Shown here: piece after piece, positions 32,876 to 46,049 of the stretch | Numbering within the stretch: the first letter of the stretch is position 1 | Layout: every line of letters starts with the position of its first letter | Assembly: GCF_030272615.1 (NCBI RefSeq) | Contig: NC_081408.1 | Span: 67,311,546-67,375,545, forward strand | Direction: 5' to 3' | DNA: 64,000 bases | Source: Cryptomeria japonica | Taxonomy: Eukaryota; Streptophyta; Pinopsida; Cupressales; Cupressaceae | Notes under the pieces: model-generated | Databases searched by the model: none | The model's input: only the letters and a program-made list of their open reading frames with translations | Told to the model about the DNA's origin: nothing | Made by a program: the position numbers and the translations under genes

Positions 32876-35800
32876 TTAATGTTAATCCTCTTTACATTCA
32901 GTATTTTGCATAGATTTATACCTACAGCTAATGCTTTCAGCTCTGCTTTGTTGTTTGTGCTTTTGCCCATGGGAATGGCCATGTGATCCATTTATTCTCC
33001 TTTTGAATTTTGAAGGAAACAACCAGGTCCAACATCTCTGGGGTTGCCCATCAAAGTTAAGCTTAATCCATCCAGCTTTGGGGGGTAGCCACTTACATTC
33101 AACATGTTTTGTGTTGTTGGATGGTGGACCTTTCCCTATGAAAGGTGGAATCTTTAGACCCTTCTACCTTAGTCTCATTTTCTCATCCCAATAGGACATA
33201 TTGAACTCCCTTAGACTGTTAGAGGTTTGGTTGTTTACCATTTCAACTATGGTAGCTTCAATTTTATTGGTTAGGTTGACCCAATGCATTTTACTATCTT
33301 TGAAAATCCTCCTGTTTCTCTCCTTCCAGATTTCCTAGATCACAAGGGAGGGGGCTATGGCCCATAGATTTTCATACATAAATCCTATGTTCTGAATGGC
33401 CATGCATGGAATAAGTTAGAGATAGTATTAGGAATAGAGGTATACAAGTTCAGTTGTTTTTTCAACCAACCCCATCAATTGTGTGCATATTTAAAGGTTA
33501 ACAGTATATGGTTAGTATTTTCTTCCTCCTTTTCACATAAAGGGCATCTGCTAGGGCCCTCAAATCCCAGTTTCCTGAAGGTTTTATTGGTCAAGAGCCA
33601 GTTTTGTATTACTAACCATGCAAACAAGCCTACCTTCAGTAGGCACCTTTTATCCCAACAAAGTGTTAGGGGCGGGTTAGTGCTTGGGTTATTTTTATTG
33701 ATTAATAGGTGTTTGTATCACTCCTTAGTTTCATACTTCCCCTTTTTGGATCCTACTCACATCACCTTATCTTTTTCAGAATTCAATGTAGGGTTTCTTG
33801 AGGCTAGGATTCGTGCCAAGAGGCCTTCAGTGATTTCCATCTCTATTATTTGAGGCCTTCAATGCTGAATTCTTCTACATAGTCTCTCACTTTATCTCCC
33901 GATTTCTCTTCAAGGATGGGTATAATTTTGTTGAAGTTATGAATTCTATTGAAGGCAGTTTGAGCCCCCCAAGAATCTCTCTAGAATAGGGCATCCTCCC
34001 CATTTCCTAAATTCCATGTTAGCTTGTTCATTATGATGTCTCTACAACCAATCATAAATTTCCAAAATCTGGATCCTTTATGTGGATGGGTTGTCCTAAA
34101 GATGCCTGTGGGATATAGGTTATGAAGGTATTTTTAATAAAGGATCCTTGCCTATTTGAGGTTATGGTTATTATAAATTCTCCATACTAGCTTTGCTCCA
34201 AGAGCCCTGCTTTGAATTTTTAGATCTTTGATACCTAAATCCCCAAGGTCTTTGGGCACACATATCTTTTCCCATGCTACCAATGGGAGTCTAAATTTTT
34301 CTTCATAACCTTGCCAGATGAATGTCCTGATATGTTTTGTAATTTCCTTTCTTTTGGTTGAGGGTAGATCCATGCATGAGAGTTGGTATATTGGCATCAC
34401 TGAGAGCACCGATTTGATCATGGTGGCCTTTCCAGTAGAGGATAACCATTTCCCTTTCCAAGAGGAGATCTTGTTTGTAATTTTGGAGACCATCTGATCC
34501 CATAATTTGGATGATCTATTCCCTTTGTCTAAGGGAAGTCCTAGGTATTTACATGGTAATTCCCCTATATTGTATTTAAGAATGTTTATGATTTTCCTTT
34601 GGAGTTCTTTATTTGTGTTGAAAAGGATAATGTTGGATTTCAAAGTGTTGATTTCCTGTCCAAAAATCATAGTATAGTTGTTTAAGTTTTTTTTAAGTGT
34701 TTTTGCTTCTATTGTATTGCTCTGTCCAAACAGCATGGTGTCATCAACAAATTGTTGATGGCTAATTGGTTCCATGTCTGATGTAATTTTAATACCCTTC
34801 AACTATTGTGTTTATCTTTCCATATTGATCATCCTTCCCAATGATTCTTCCATGATAATAAAAAGAAAGGGGGAAAGGGGGCCCCCCTGTCTGAGTCCTC
34901 TTGAAATTAAAAAAAAACCTTTCGAGGCCCTATTGACTAAGATTGATACTCTAGGTGTTGCTATGCATTCATATATCAGATTGATCCATTTCTTATTGAA
35001 CCCAAATGATTCAAGACATTTGCATAGAAAGTGCCAATCTACTTTATCATAAGCCTATTTAATATCTAATTTTATCATCCTGCACGGTTCCTTATTATTT
35101 TGTACTGAATGGATTGCTTCTTGACCAATGATTATACCATCATAAATAGATCTGCCTGGCACAAATCCAGTCTGTTCCTCACTAATTATTATGGGGAGGA
35201 GTTTGTGAAGTCTATTTGCAATTGTTTTTGTGAGTAATTTGTTAAGGGTATTGCATAATGCTATCGGTCAGAAATCCTCAAAACAGTCCACTATTTCTTT
35301 TTCTGGAATCAAAGCTATGAATGTGTTATTTAGTTCTCTTAGAATCTTTCTTGAATTTCTCATCCCCTCTAGTGCTTCTGTAATTTCTTCCCCCATGAAG
35401 TTCCAACATTTTTGAAAAAAACGTGTTGGGAAACCATCAGGGCCAGGAGCCTTATCTGGTCCCATTTGGAATAAAGTTGTTTCTACTTCTTCCATAGATA
35501 GTTTTTTATTAAGCATTGGGTTGTGTTCCTTAGAGATTAATTTGGGAATTCATTTTAAAAATTTACTCTGTTTTGTCCACCTAGAACCCTCTTTATTATT
35601 AAGGATATTTTCAAAATACCTTACTGCTTCCCTTGCTATACTATTTGGGTCCTCACTAAAGTCTCCTAAATTTAATTTTATTCTATTGATTCTATTTATA
35701 GCTCTCTATTATTTTGTGTTGTTGTGGAAGAAGCTTGTATTTCTATCCTCGGCTTCCAACCAGTGTTCCCTAGATTTTTGTTTCCAATATATTTCTTCTC

Positions 35801-36822
35801 TTGCAAGGACTTTTTCATATTGGGCCAAATTAGTTTTTTCCTTTTGATAAAGCCTGTTATCCATCCCATGCTTAATTACCTCTTCATTAGTTATTTCCAT
35901 TTCTATCTCAATTTCCTTTTTTTTTTGTGAAGATGTTTCCAAAGTGCACTTTGTTCCATATTGTTAATTGTTGCTTTATCTTTTTTAGTTTGGTAACTAC
36001 TTTGAAAGTTTTGGAGCCTATAACTTCTGTTTCTTTCCACCATTTTTCTATTAGTTGTATGAAATTTTCATCCCTTAGCCACATTATTTCAAAGTGGAAG
36101 GGGGTTTTGGTTGGCTTTAGTTCCTCTAATATGGACAATTGGACCGAAAAATGGTCCAATCCTAAGAATAGGAGAAGTGAAGACTCATAAGACTATGTGA
36201 GATTCCCACATAGGAAGAATCTATTCAGTTTTTCTGCAATGTTGCATAATCCTTGTCTTTTATTATTCCAAGTAAAGGCTTCACTTTTGTCTTCAATTCT
36301 ATCAAGCTACACTTATGTGTCCATTCTTTGAAGTCTTGAATTGTTTGGGAAATTTTTTTATTACCCCCCCCATTTTTCCTTGGGATCTAAGATGGCATTG
36401 AAATCCCCACCTATTATGTATGTTTGGTCCATGTCACTTGAAAGGAATTCCTCGATTTCATTCCATACTTGTCTTTTTGCTTGTGTTTCGATAGGTCGAT
36501 GGACATTAATTATAATAAATTTTAAGTTGCTTTTAATGCCTATAGCCCACCCACTCATCCAGTTTGGGCTCTTGTTGATTAGTTTAAAGGATATTATCCT
36601 AGGATCCCATATGATGGCCAATCCACTTGAGGCTCCACAAGCAATTTGACCTTCTATTTCTCTGATACCTAATTTTTTGTTGAAGTTTGTCATCTCATTG
36701 TTACTTAATTTAGTTTCTTGTATTAAGAATATTTTTGGATTGAATTTAGCTATGCAACGTTTAAAGATACATTGCTTGTTAGCGGCATTCAAGCCCCTAA
36801 CATTCCAGGTAAGGAGTTTCAT
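32656..36822 (-). pseudogene. L1-type LINE ORF2 (endonuclease, RT, RNase H)
   Basis: The minus-strand ORF2 is split by stops and frameshifts. An APE-type endonuclease comes first (36822-36361: MKLLTWNVRGLN, IQETK, GGDFNAIL). A linker follows at 36159-35709. The reverse transcriptase spans about 35516-34500, with KAPGPDGFP, AYDKVDW, QGGPLSPFLF and the catalytic FVDD near 34750. The thumb and linker lie at 34500-34152, followed by a decayed zinc-binding region. RNase H is at 32991-32656 (KAELKALAVGINL, KWDST, REGNKRANYLANMG). The order matches plant L1 elements, which copy their RNA at a nicked target. The last part overlaps the right arm of the 1.8-kb palindrome. Confidence 0.88.
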
Positions 36823-36904
36823 AACTCCATGGGAATGTCCTTCCCCTTCCCTGCCTCAAAAAGGTTTGTGATTTTAATCTAGCCAGCAGCACATCCTGCT
36901 TTGA

Positions 36905-38699
36905 TTAGTAATTCCGCAATTGATTTTCTCCCTCCCTTTTTAGTTCAGTAGCATAATCCAGGGGTGAGAAAGTTTCTATAGTTTTAGCTATCCCCAGATT
37001 GTCCATCTTATCTATTACTAGATCATATGTATGGTCCTGTAATTCTTCCTTAGTTACATTAAGTTTGAATAATTTTATTGCTAGCAATACTTTTTGTAAT
37101 GCCAGTTCTTCCTCATCTGCTATTTCATTTATGAATAGCTCAATGAGGTCATTTGTAACTTCATTTCCAACATACTCAAAGATACATTTGTTTTCTCTTT
37201 CAATCCTTTCTTCCCTTTCTATGTCCTTTTCATTGTTGTTATTACTAGAGTTTTTTTTCTTTTTACCTTTTCCTTTTTTATTTTTTTTTCCCTTTTTTGT
37301 TCTTGTTCTTTTTCCTTTTTTAAGAGCATCTTGAATTCTCTATTGTGTGTGGTGTGGGATGAATTTCTGAATCCTCATTGTTATTATCCTTAATCTCAAT
37401 ATCTCTTATTGTTTCCTCCTGGTTATCATCATTTACTTCATTCATCAGGGAGTTGTATTCTTTTCCATTATCTTTACTTTGTTCCTTTGAATCATTTCTT
37501 ATTAATGGAGTTGCTTCTTGCTTAGAGCTTTCTTTGTTCTCTATATCTTTCCCACTTTGTTTAGTCACTAGTTTATTAGGGATGTTATCTCTATTTTATC
37601 TTTTTCATGTTCTTCCATTTTTTGATTGTCTACTAGTTCCTTAGCCCTAGGGTTTTGTTTATGGAGCACAAATCCTCCTTTTGGATTGAATTTTATGTTT
37701 ATACCCTTATTTGCTCTTGGATCTTTTTTTGTCTTAATGCTTTTTCTCTCAATATTCTAAATAGGGAAGATGACTTCCTTGGCTATGATATCACCCATGA
37801 AGATCTCTGGTTGAATTTGATATATCAAGTGATTTGTAATAATTTTGATGGGTTCTAATTTCTGCTTGTCTATTTCAACGTTGGCTAAAATCTTTATATC
37901 AGAGGAAACCATGTAATTTTCCTCCATACCCTAAAAACCTCCTAAACAATCCCCTATTTTTTTTAGGGTATGATTGTGGATCAATTCTCCCAACATTCTA
38001 GGGAGCCGAACCCATTTAGGCACCCTAATCTTTTCCAAATCTTTGGGCAAGAAATTAGGTTTCCAGTTAAAAAATTTGAAACAATAACCTTTAAAGAATC
38101 TGTGATTATTCCTAAGTAAATGATTTTTAAGTTCACATGAGTTGCATTGAATAAATAGAAAATCATCTTCCAAACAAGTAATACTTATCTAGTTTTTTGT
38201 GGTGGTCTTCAACCAAATGGAGGACATCAGAGGTCGGCGCTCCAAATCCAAACCATTTTCCAAAGAGCCCAAGTTCATTTTAGTGATCCCACAATTCATC
38301 TGTGTATTCATTGCTTATTATCACTATATTATCCACTCTATTGCATGGCAACTTCTGAGTGTTGTTTGAGCTTTGTTTAGGGTTATATCCTTCCTTGCCC
38401 CAGGTTTGGACCATTGACTTTGAGTTTGTCGTAGTGGGTATTCTTAACCCTAACTTAATTCAGTTAGCCCTTAAAGCAACATCATTTTGGGATCAAGAGA
38501 ATTTCTCTACACGGATGTGTAGTAGATATGAAATACTACCATTGTTAGGGTCGCATTTATCCCGAGAAGCCTTCGAGATGGTAAGAGAATCCACTCTCTT
38601 CTGTGTAAAAGGATTTTCTTTCTTTTTTAATGGTGCCCTAGGGTTCCATTGTGTCCTGCTCCAAACTGGCTTGGCTAACATAATTAAGGAAGATGCCAA
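36905..38699 (-). pseudogene. LINE ORF1 with DUF4283-like domain
   Basis: Minus-strand coding-like stretches lie upstream of the endonuclease. The part at 38173-37931 reads FKFFNWKPNFLPKDLEKIRV followed by PKWVRLPRML, the pattern of the DUF4283 RNA-binding-like domain of plant LINE ORF1. Downstream come a Lys/Glu/Asn-rich disordered stretch (37568-37320) and a C-terminal piece (37087-36905). Several stops and frameshifts separate them. The start near 38699 is uncertain. ORF1 proteins coat LINE RNA. Confidence 0.6.
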
Positions 38700-38989
38700 T
38701 TCATTTGTGTTTCTTAGGCCGGATGAGGGACCCCTTGGAACCCTTCTGCATATATCATTGAGCTATAAATTAATTAAATTTTCTCCTGTGGTGTATGATT
38801 GAGAGGCATTCAGAGATGCAAATCTGTTTGAGGTGCCCACAACATTTTTATGGACCTTCTGTAGATTAATTCCACTTTTTCATTTACCATTATTCCTCCC
38901 CTGCTTTCGAGGATGTTTCAAGTGTTTTGCATAAATGAATCTGCATTTCGCATATAAATCTGCTATTCGCATTTTTGCTTCCTTTTGCT

Positions 38990-41095
38990 CTTGTTCCTAT
39001 TATATTATATAGTATTAATATGTGTTTAAAATTATTTTTAATACAATGAAATTAAAAATAAACAAAAGTACATAAATATTTATATAAATATAAAAATAAA
39101 ACTAATTGTTTTTTAATCAAACTAAAAATAAATAATAATATGGGTTATTCTCAAGTGGTGATGGTGTTGTTGTTTTTATTTGTTATATGTATTTTAAAAA
39201 GGATTATTTTCAATCAAAATAAATATATCGAAAAAACCTTAGAAAAAACATACAATTTGATTAGTGGCATAGATCTCGCTAACTCAAAAAATATTTCTAT
39301 TGTGTTGTCTATGAAAACATTTGTGATGAAATAATATTGTAATAGGTTGTACCTATGATGAAATACTGCATGGTTGTTTTATTGATGTTGGACTTGATAG
39401 AGTTGTTGTCACGTTGTCATTACAACCATTTTGTTGATGCTATTACTTTTACCTTTTAATTTGGTTCTTAATAAAATAATAGTAATAAATATGACAAGTA
39501 AATGTGTTTAATAATACTTAAAAGTAGTGCACAATTTTCAATGAGTCACTCTTTCCAAGGTTATTAAATTGCCACTAAATTTTTACAATAGATATTTAAA
39601 ATTGAAGTAAAACAATATCAAATATTTGACATGATAAATATATCATGTATGAAATATAAAAATTTTGATGGAGAGTTTCCCATCATGAATAAACTATTGA
39701 AATAAAAAAGCACCCCAAGTGGTTTAAACAAGAAAAATAGTTCACACCCGCAACAGACTAAAATTAGTAAACATGGCTATTTGATAATCTACACCATGAT
39801 AGAGACCACTAGCTCGAGAATAAAATTTGGACATTCATTAACTTTCGTACTTCCCTAACATGAGAATATATTAAACTACCAAACAAATGACACTGACTGA
39901 CATTGGGAAACCATGATTATTCTTAAAGATAGGTTAGGTTTATATCTTAGACTTGTTTGAATGCTCTATGATTCAAATCAATAGTATAAATTTCTATGCA
40001 GTTGTTAATTACAGAGTATTGATTTTGTGTTCATTTGTTTGGGAATTGGATCCTCATCCCTGCAGCCTCATCCCCACAGTAAGTAGACAAAAAAAGTTAT
40101 TTATATTACAATTTTCATTTCTTTTCTTTTCTTTCAAATGGATATTAGAGGAAAGCTTATGTCTCGATCATTGGTCAACAAATCTAGGTTGAAGTGAAAA
40201 TGGGTTGTAATCTCATACTGATTGCTAAAAAGTGGTCATTGGTGTCCCCTACAAAGAGGGAAATAATTTGTTATGGATTTGTTAAGTGTTTCTCCCATTG
40301 TAAGGCAATTGTGGAAAATTATAGTAATTTTAGAAAAGCGACATTATGGATTGCATAATGTATTTCTTTGAGGGTAGTTGGATCGATTATCAATCTAAAA
40401 TTATTATGCTACTCAAGAAAGCTTTTCTAGACAATTAGAGAATGGTGGAAGTGGTCATTGATAGGTTTTTTTTCTTGGTTAATTTTCTCCATATGCTACA
40501 AAATGATCTAAAATCTAGCACCTAAATATCCATTTCCTATATAGACACTGATGAAAAATGTTTTTTCCCTAGAATTATTTATGATAGGATGGGTGATAGG
40601 AGTTTCACTTCAAATGAAGCTTTTGAGAATTAAATTTTTATAGTTACTAATAGATATCTAAAATTTGTCCAAGCGGAGCTAGGTTCTATTTTTTTTGATA
40701 CATCTAACTTTGAATGTGCCACTTCTACTAGGGTTTGCATTACAAATGAGGATTTTTGAGGGTGTGAGAGATAATTCGACCAAGCTAGACAATGATCAGT
40801 GGGATTTTGTAGTTGCGAGAAACAAGTTTTTGTTTGGTCATATAATGCTAGCAAATTTTACAAGCATTATTGGAATTTATCGTAACTCACATTGTAGTGT
40901 TGTAGGCCAATCCCAATTGAATTCTTTTTTAGGGTACATGGATAAGATAACCACAAAAATGATGTTGATGCAATTGTCTAGTGTACCTAGTATGAAACAT
41001 TGAGGGATGACATTTTTGGAATAATAAAGCATGTTTTGTGTAACCTATGACCCCAAAGTATGGCATAGTATTTGGTAATGAAGTCTACCATTCAC
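38990..41095 (+). repeat. Segmental duplication, left copy
   Basis: This stretch is colinear with 46250-48651. Shared phrases include AAATTAAAAATAAACA, GCTAACTCAAAAAATATTTC, TGTGATGAAATAATATT and TTATATCTTAGACTTGTTTG, and then the WWE coding part. Non-coding upstream DNA is shared, so DNA was duplicated, not an mRNA. The right copy has an extra block of about 580 bases (46360-46940). Confidence 0.8.
40140..41095 (+). pseudogene. RCD1/SRO-like WWE-PARP pseudogene, left copy
   Basis: Broken plus-strand reading shows ENYSNF (about 40317), then a WWE domain (about 40365-40570): MYFFEGSWIDYQSKII, MVEVVIDR, LVNFLHMLQNDLKS, IDTDEK-FFPRIIYD. A PARP-like start follows at about 40815-40960 (RNKFLFG, IIGIYRNSHCSVVGQSQLNS). 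After a frameshift, a PKYGIVFGNEVYHSP-like phrase lies near 41050-41095. This order is that of the plant RCD1/SRO proteins, stress regulators with a WWE domain, a PARP-like domain and a C-terminal RST domain. RST is missing. Stops and frameshifts make it a pseudogene. It is cut at about 41095 by gypsy sequence. Confidence 0.72.
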
Positions 41096-43450
41096 CCAAA
41101 ATCAGATTAAGTATATCTTCTACAAGAGTGTTAGTATCATGGATAAGTTGCTACTCTAATATATGTAAGGCGATATTTGCATTAACAACACTAGGCACAT
41201 AAAGTTCTATATGATCTTTAGTAATTGGATCTAATTTTATGGTCACTTTGGTGCCATATCTAGTTCTAAAAAACATATGTTACTAATTAAATGATAAATA
41301 TCCCCCTAAATTGGTAGTAAAATCCCTAGAAAGGAATAGGAGAAAGTATGGTGGTAAGTCTATAACATAAACATCCTTTGTGATGGAAAAATTTGGGCAA
41401 GCATATAAGGTCAAACTCATTTTTTTTGTTATCCTAACTATATTTATAGATGTACTATCTAGTTGTACTACTTCCTTTGCAAGAGGCTCATAGGATAAAT
41501 CCAATTTGTCCAATATCTTAGTTGGTATCATGGAGCTGCTTACTCCTTAAATAATCAGACAATTATGGACTAAATGTTTGCCAATGATTAGTCACATAGA
41601 ATGGAGGGTATTTTATTTCCTTGCTTTACTGTTCATTTTGACCTTGGGGGTTATTTGTAAGTACAACCTTGGTTCAATCCTTAGAGGTTTCACTCGACAA
41701 GGACATATTAGATAAAGCATTTCTCAAAAAATATTTGTCCCTGGGAAGAGACAAGGAATCACACATTGACATACTAACATTAGCCCTTTTCATGTGCTCT
41801 AGAACTTTTAATAGAATTGTACTAACCTTTTGTTGTACTTTTGGAACAATAACATCATCTTGTGTTTGTATTGGTTGTAGTTGGACTTTTGGCTAGTCTT
41901 TTCTTTCTATATCCTAGCCTCTTGACAAAATCTAAATATTTTTAGTAGGTTGAGGCCCCTTATTGTCTTCTTGGCTCGTAGAAGCCCGATTTTTACCCTT
42001 GTTGAATTTTTTTTCTAATGTCCATAGCCCTCTTATTTGACTTTGTGTTGGTTGATATAGGGTCATAGGACTATTTTTTCCCTTGTGGGTGATTAACTCC
42101 ACAAAATTCTTCACCTTGGAAGTTTATCGATGCAACATAAAGAACACTTTTCTTATATTGAGTACCTTGGTACTCATTAGTATTTGGTGTTGCATCTTGA
42201 GAAGATATAGCATTATTTTGATCCATAAGAGCCTAATTTAACATTCCATTTGATCAAGTGGGCTGATTATGGGGTTGTTTGCATGGAAAAGACCACTCAT
42301 AATCTTGTTTCATGTTATTTTGTATAGGTACAAGCTCTTTGGAAGAGCTACTATTATCAAGATTGTAAGTATGAAAAAGACTTGCATTATAGATCTTTCT
42401 TTGATTCTGAGGATAACCTTGATAAGGAGGCTTGTTAGGATGATATGAGGCTTTTTATGCTCTAAAATTTTGGCCTTTTTGATACTTAAGGTTCACTAAC
42501 TCATTGTCAAAGGTCTATAATAAGTCTTTTATATCCCAAATTTCCTGAGATATGATTACAAAATATTTCTCTTGGGGAAAAATTGATAGCTTAATGTTGG
42601 AACATTAGGGATAACAACTATAATAGGTATTTGAGCTAGTATAGGTGGTTTCACTTTTTGAAAAATATGCATTGGATACCTTGGTGCTATCTTACTATCT
42701 TGAATAATTTTTTTTATTTCTGTAGTGGGAATATTAAAAGCTTGTGGTAAGGTTGTACCAGCCATAGATTGAATCATAATTGAGATCATATTGTTGTTAA
42801 GAGCTCTAATATAATACATGAAAGCATGATCAATAGAAGACCTTACCATAGTTGGTATTCTATTCTAGCTATTCTGCAAGTAGAAGTAGAAATCCATCAT
42901 ATGTTTATTGTGGAGCCATTTTGACTGTGTTGAGCTACTCTACCAATGATAGATGGTCTAGAATTTGTCTTCAAAATGTTTTCAAAGGAAAACCTTGATA
43001 ATCCCAACTAGAAATAGAAACTACCACTAAGCTCATGAACCATTGAAGCACTTTTTCATTGAAGGACACTGCAGGAAACTTGACTATAATATTCTAATGT
43101 GTGCTATAGTGAACTACACAATACGAGGATACATATCTTATGTGTTAAATAGTTGTAGTTTGACCTTCTCTAGTGAAAAGGGAAATATTTTAAGGGCTAC
43201 TATAGGTATATCATCATTTTGAGAAAGATTTATAGGGATAATTTGTTTAAATGGTACAAAAGGTTAAATTTTTGGAGCTTTATGAGATATTGGATTTGTT
43301 TGTAATGGGTTTGGTAGTATTGTCTTTGTAGCTTACATTGAAGTCTTATAATTAGGAGGTGTAGATTGTGTTGTCCCTTATAAAGAAGGATCAGGATCTC
43401 TTCTTTCTACTCTCCCTTTCTTTTTAGGTGGTGAAAACTAAAAATACTTA
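41095..43450 (-). pseudogene. Gypsy gag-protease relic
   Basis: Minus-strand fragments in several frames are present. A gag core with KVLQWFMSLVVVSISSWDYQ lies near 43065-43000, a gag segment at 42849-42556 (RSSIDHAFMYYIRAL), a spacer at 42114-41932, and a retropepsin region at 41531-41283 (MIPTKILDKL, LSRDFTTNLGGYLS), followed by RTRYGTKVTIK near 41250. The catalytic Asp-Ser-Gly is not readable because of an in-frame stop. The order is typical of plant Ty3/gypsy gag-protease. No RT or integrase and no matching LTR pair were found. Confidence 0.7.
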
Positions 43451-46049
43451 AGAGGAGTTAAATGTTGTCTCATTTATATCCTTCTCATAAGTCATGCACT
43501 ACATCTACCTCAAAAACAAAAGAATAGAATCACCAATTTTGAAATTTCTCTCCTCAATTTGGCTAAAATTGTTGCTACTTAGGCCAAAATAATATCAAGT
43601 GTTAGGATTTTATCAACTAAATTAGTTCATTTGTCTCACTGGCCATGCCAAAATTTGTTGTCATGAAGGATTGTGCCAAATGCCAAGTTTTTAAAAACTC
43701 AACAATCATGTGCAACATGGGATCACTCCTAGACCTATGGGTTGCCTAAAATTAGAATGAAACTTTAGAATATGGCATAGATCCCTTTAAAAACCTCCTA
43801 AAAACTACTAAAATGAATTGGAAAATGGGATTGAAGGATTTATTAGAATGAAACTCTATTACTAATTGAAGGTGATACACTAATAATGTAGGTTTGAAAC
43901 TATTGATTTGAGTCGTACAATCTGATTTGCAAAAGCTCATATTTGTTCACAACTCAATTTGGATCACAAAGTAAATAAATGCTTCATATGAAATTTTTAT
44001 TTTTTATGTTTTACTTGACGAAAACAATGTTTAACAACGTCAACTCATTGAGAAAATGGTTAAACATAGCATAAAATCAATACTACTAATGAAGCTTCTT
44101 ATTTGAATATGTCAAGAATGAGACAATATTAAAGGATTTAAGAGAAAATAATTGTAATTAAGTCAAATCATTGATCAATAGCGAGAAAAGAAGAACATTT
44201 TTTGCGAGATCCATTTCTTTCATAGAATTTGATAGAAGTCTATTTGGTCCTACAAAATGCTTTGGAGAAATTTTGAGTTACAATGCTCTGGCCTTGTATG
44301 CAAGCCAAAAGAAAGAACTAGAAAAGAAAAGAAGGCTTTTTAGAAGGGAAGCCTCTTTCTTGTTTGAAGATAGAATTGATGATGATATTCTTCCCTTGAA
44401 TTGATGATAACCTTCAATTGATGGCCATTTATCTTGATTTATGCTCTAATTTGTATGGTGAACTTCTTGGGTCATAGAAGATCAAAATTTATGCCAAAAA
44501 GTGGGTCAAAATTGTCCGTAACTAGTAGCTTGTGGGAACAAAATGTACCTTAAGTGGTTAATTACCTATGTGGGGTCCTTTACTAGCCATAAAATATTGT
44601 ATTCACCTCTAAAACACTATCTTCTTAGGCCTCAAACTGAATGTTGCATGATGAAATAGTTCAATTAATTGAAACTCTTACCTCTTGCCCTTGAGTTGCT
44701 TGATGATGACTTAATTGCTTGCATGCACTAATATTAACCAAAAGGGGTCAGATGTAGGCTTTTCCATTCTTTTCCATTCAAAAAGGCCTTCATAAATATT
44801 TTAAAACTGACCTATTTTGGCTCTAAAATACTACTCAAACATGCATAAACCCATAAGGTATCCTTAACTTATGTTCAAATTCCTTTTGAGAGTATAATAC
44901 TGCTCTTTATTACTCACTTTATTCCTCTTTTATCAGCACCTTCCTTTCAAAATTTCTTCTTCCTCTTGATATAAATGTTTCCCTCCATCATTATAATTAT
45001 TGATTGTATATTCTTTGACTTGACCTGACTATCTGAGCGATTCATGGGTTTTTCAGTATCTTATGAACTTTCAAAATTTTGTCATAAACCTATCCTTGAT
45101 CATATTTCTTTGGTGTTTAATGGGAATGGTTTCAACTATGGTGTTTATTGGTATTTGGTACCTATGTGATTCTCTTTATGGATCTCCACCTTCCTGTGTT
45201 TATGCATGTTTTTCATGATTATATCATAAAATTTTATCTTCCTTTATCCTCATTTTGACATAAATGATTTTCTTTAGCTAATGTATGATATGATTGATCT
45301 ATTCTTTATTTAGGTTCCAGAACCTAACTATATCTAGTTTTTCCTTCCTCTACTTATTATGGATTTCATATTTGACATAAATAAATATCACATTATCTTT
45401 TTCTTGGTGTTCACTCTTTATTCCACCCTCTTCTCCATACATCTCATTTCTTTAACTATTTCCTTGTGTTGACTTGAAGTAGTGACTACAACATCATGAT
45501 TTTAACAATAATGGCTATCTTTAATGACCTATTACCTATATTATTTGATTTCACTTTTGAGTATTATCACCTTTATATTAACTCTATACTCATGACCTTT
45601 CTACTCTTTCATGTGTCTATCATTCATTAATGTATATTTTATTGAAATTTCAATTAAGGAACCCTAGTTTCCATGTAAAGAACAAGATTGAAATAAAGGC
45701 TTCTTGCAAGACTTGAGAGAAAACCCTAATCTTGCAATGTGAGGTTTAATTTTGTAAACTATTAGTCCCCTCCGAATCTTTAACAAAGTGTAAAATAGAA
45801 ACTTCTTTCTTTTCTTAATTTTAATGGTTCCTTTTGAATGAATAAAAGGCTAAAAATGCCTTTTGAAGATAACTTTGGATATAATAAAGTCATAGAACCA
45901 TATAGAACATGATAAACAACATGAGGACTTGACCTCCTTTGAAAAAGATAAAAATTTGGTCTTTACATGAAGGGTAAAAATGAAAAATGTTGAAGACTTC
46001 TTAATAGGATTAACGAAAGACAAAAGGTCAAAAGTGGCTAATAATAACA
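43451..46049. other. Degraded non-coding stretch
   Basis: No gene, LTR or primer-binding site could be supported. It may be the leader and LTR remains of the gypsy relic to its left, but no second LTR copy was recognised. A 77-codon Lys/Arg-rich plus frame at 44171-44404 has no recognisable family. Confidence 0.45.

Noticed and set aside
44171-44404. 77-codon Lys/Arg-rich plus ORF
   Set aside because: No recognisable family, no neighbours or signals; length is expected by chance in this region.
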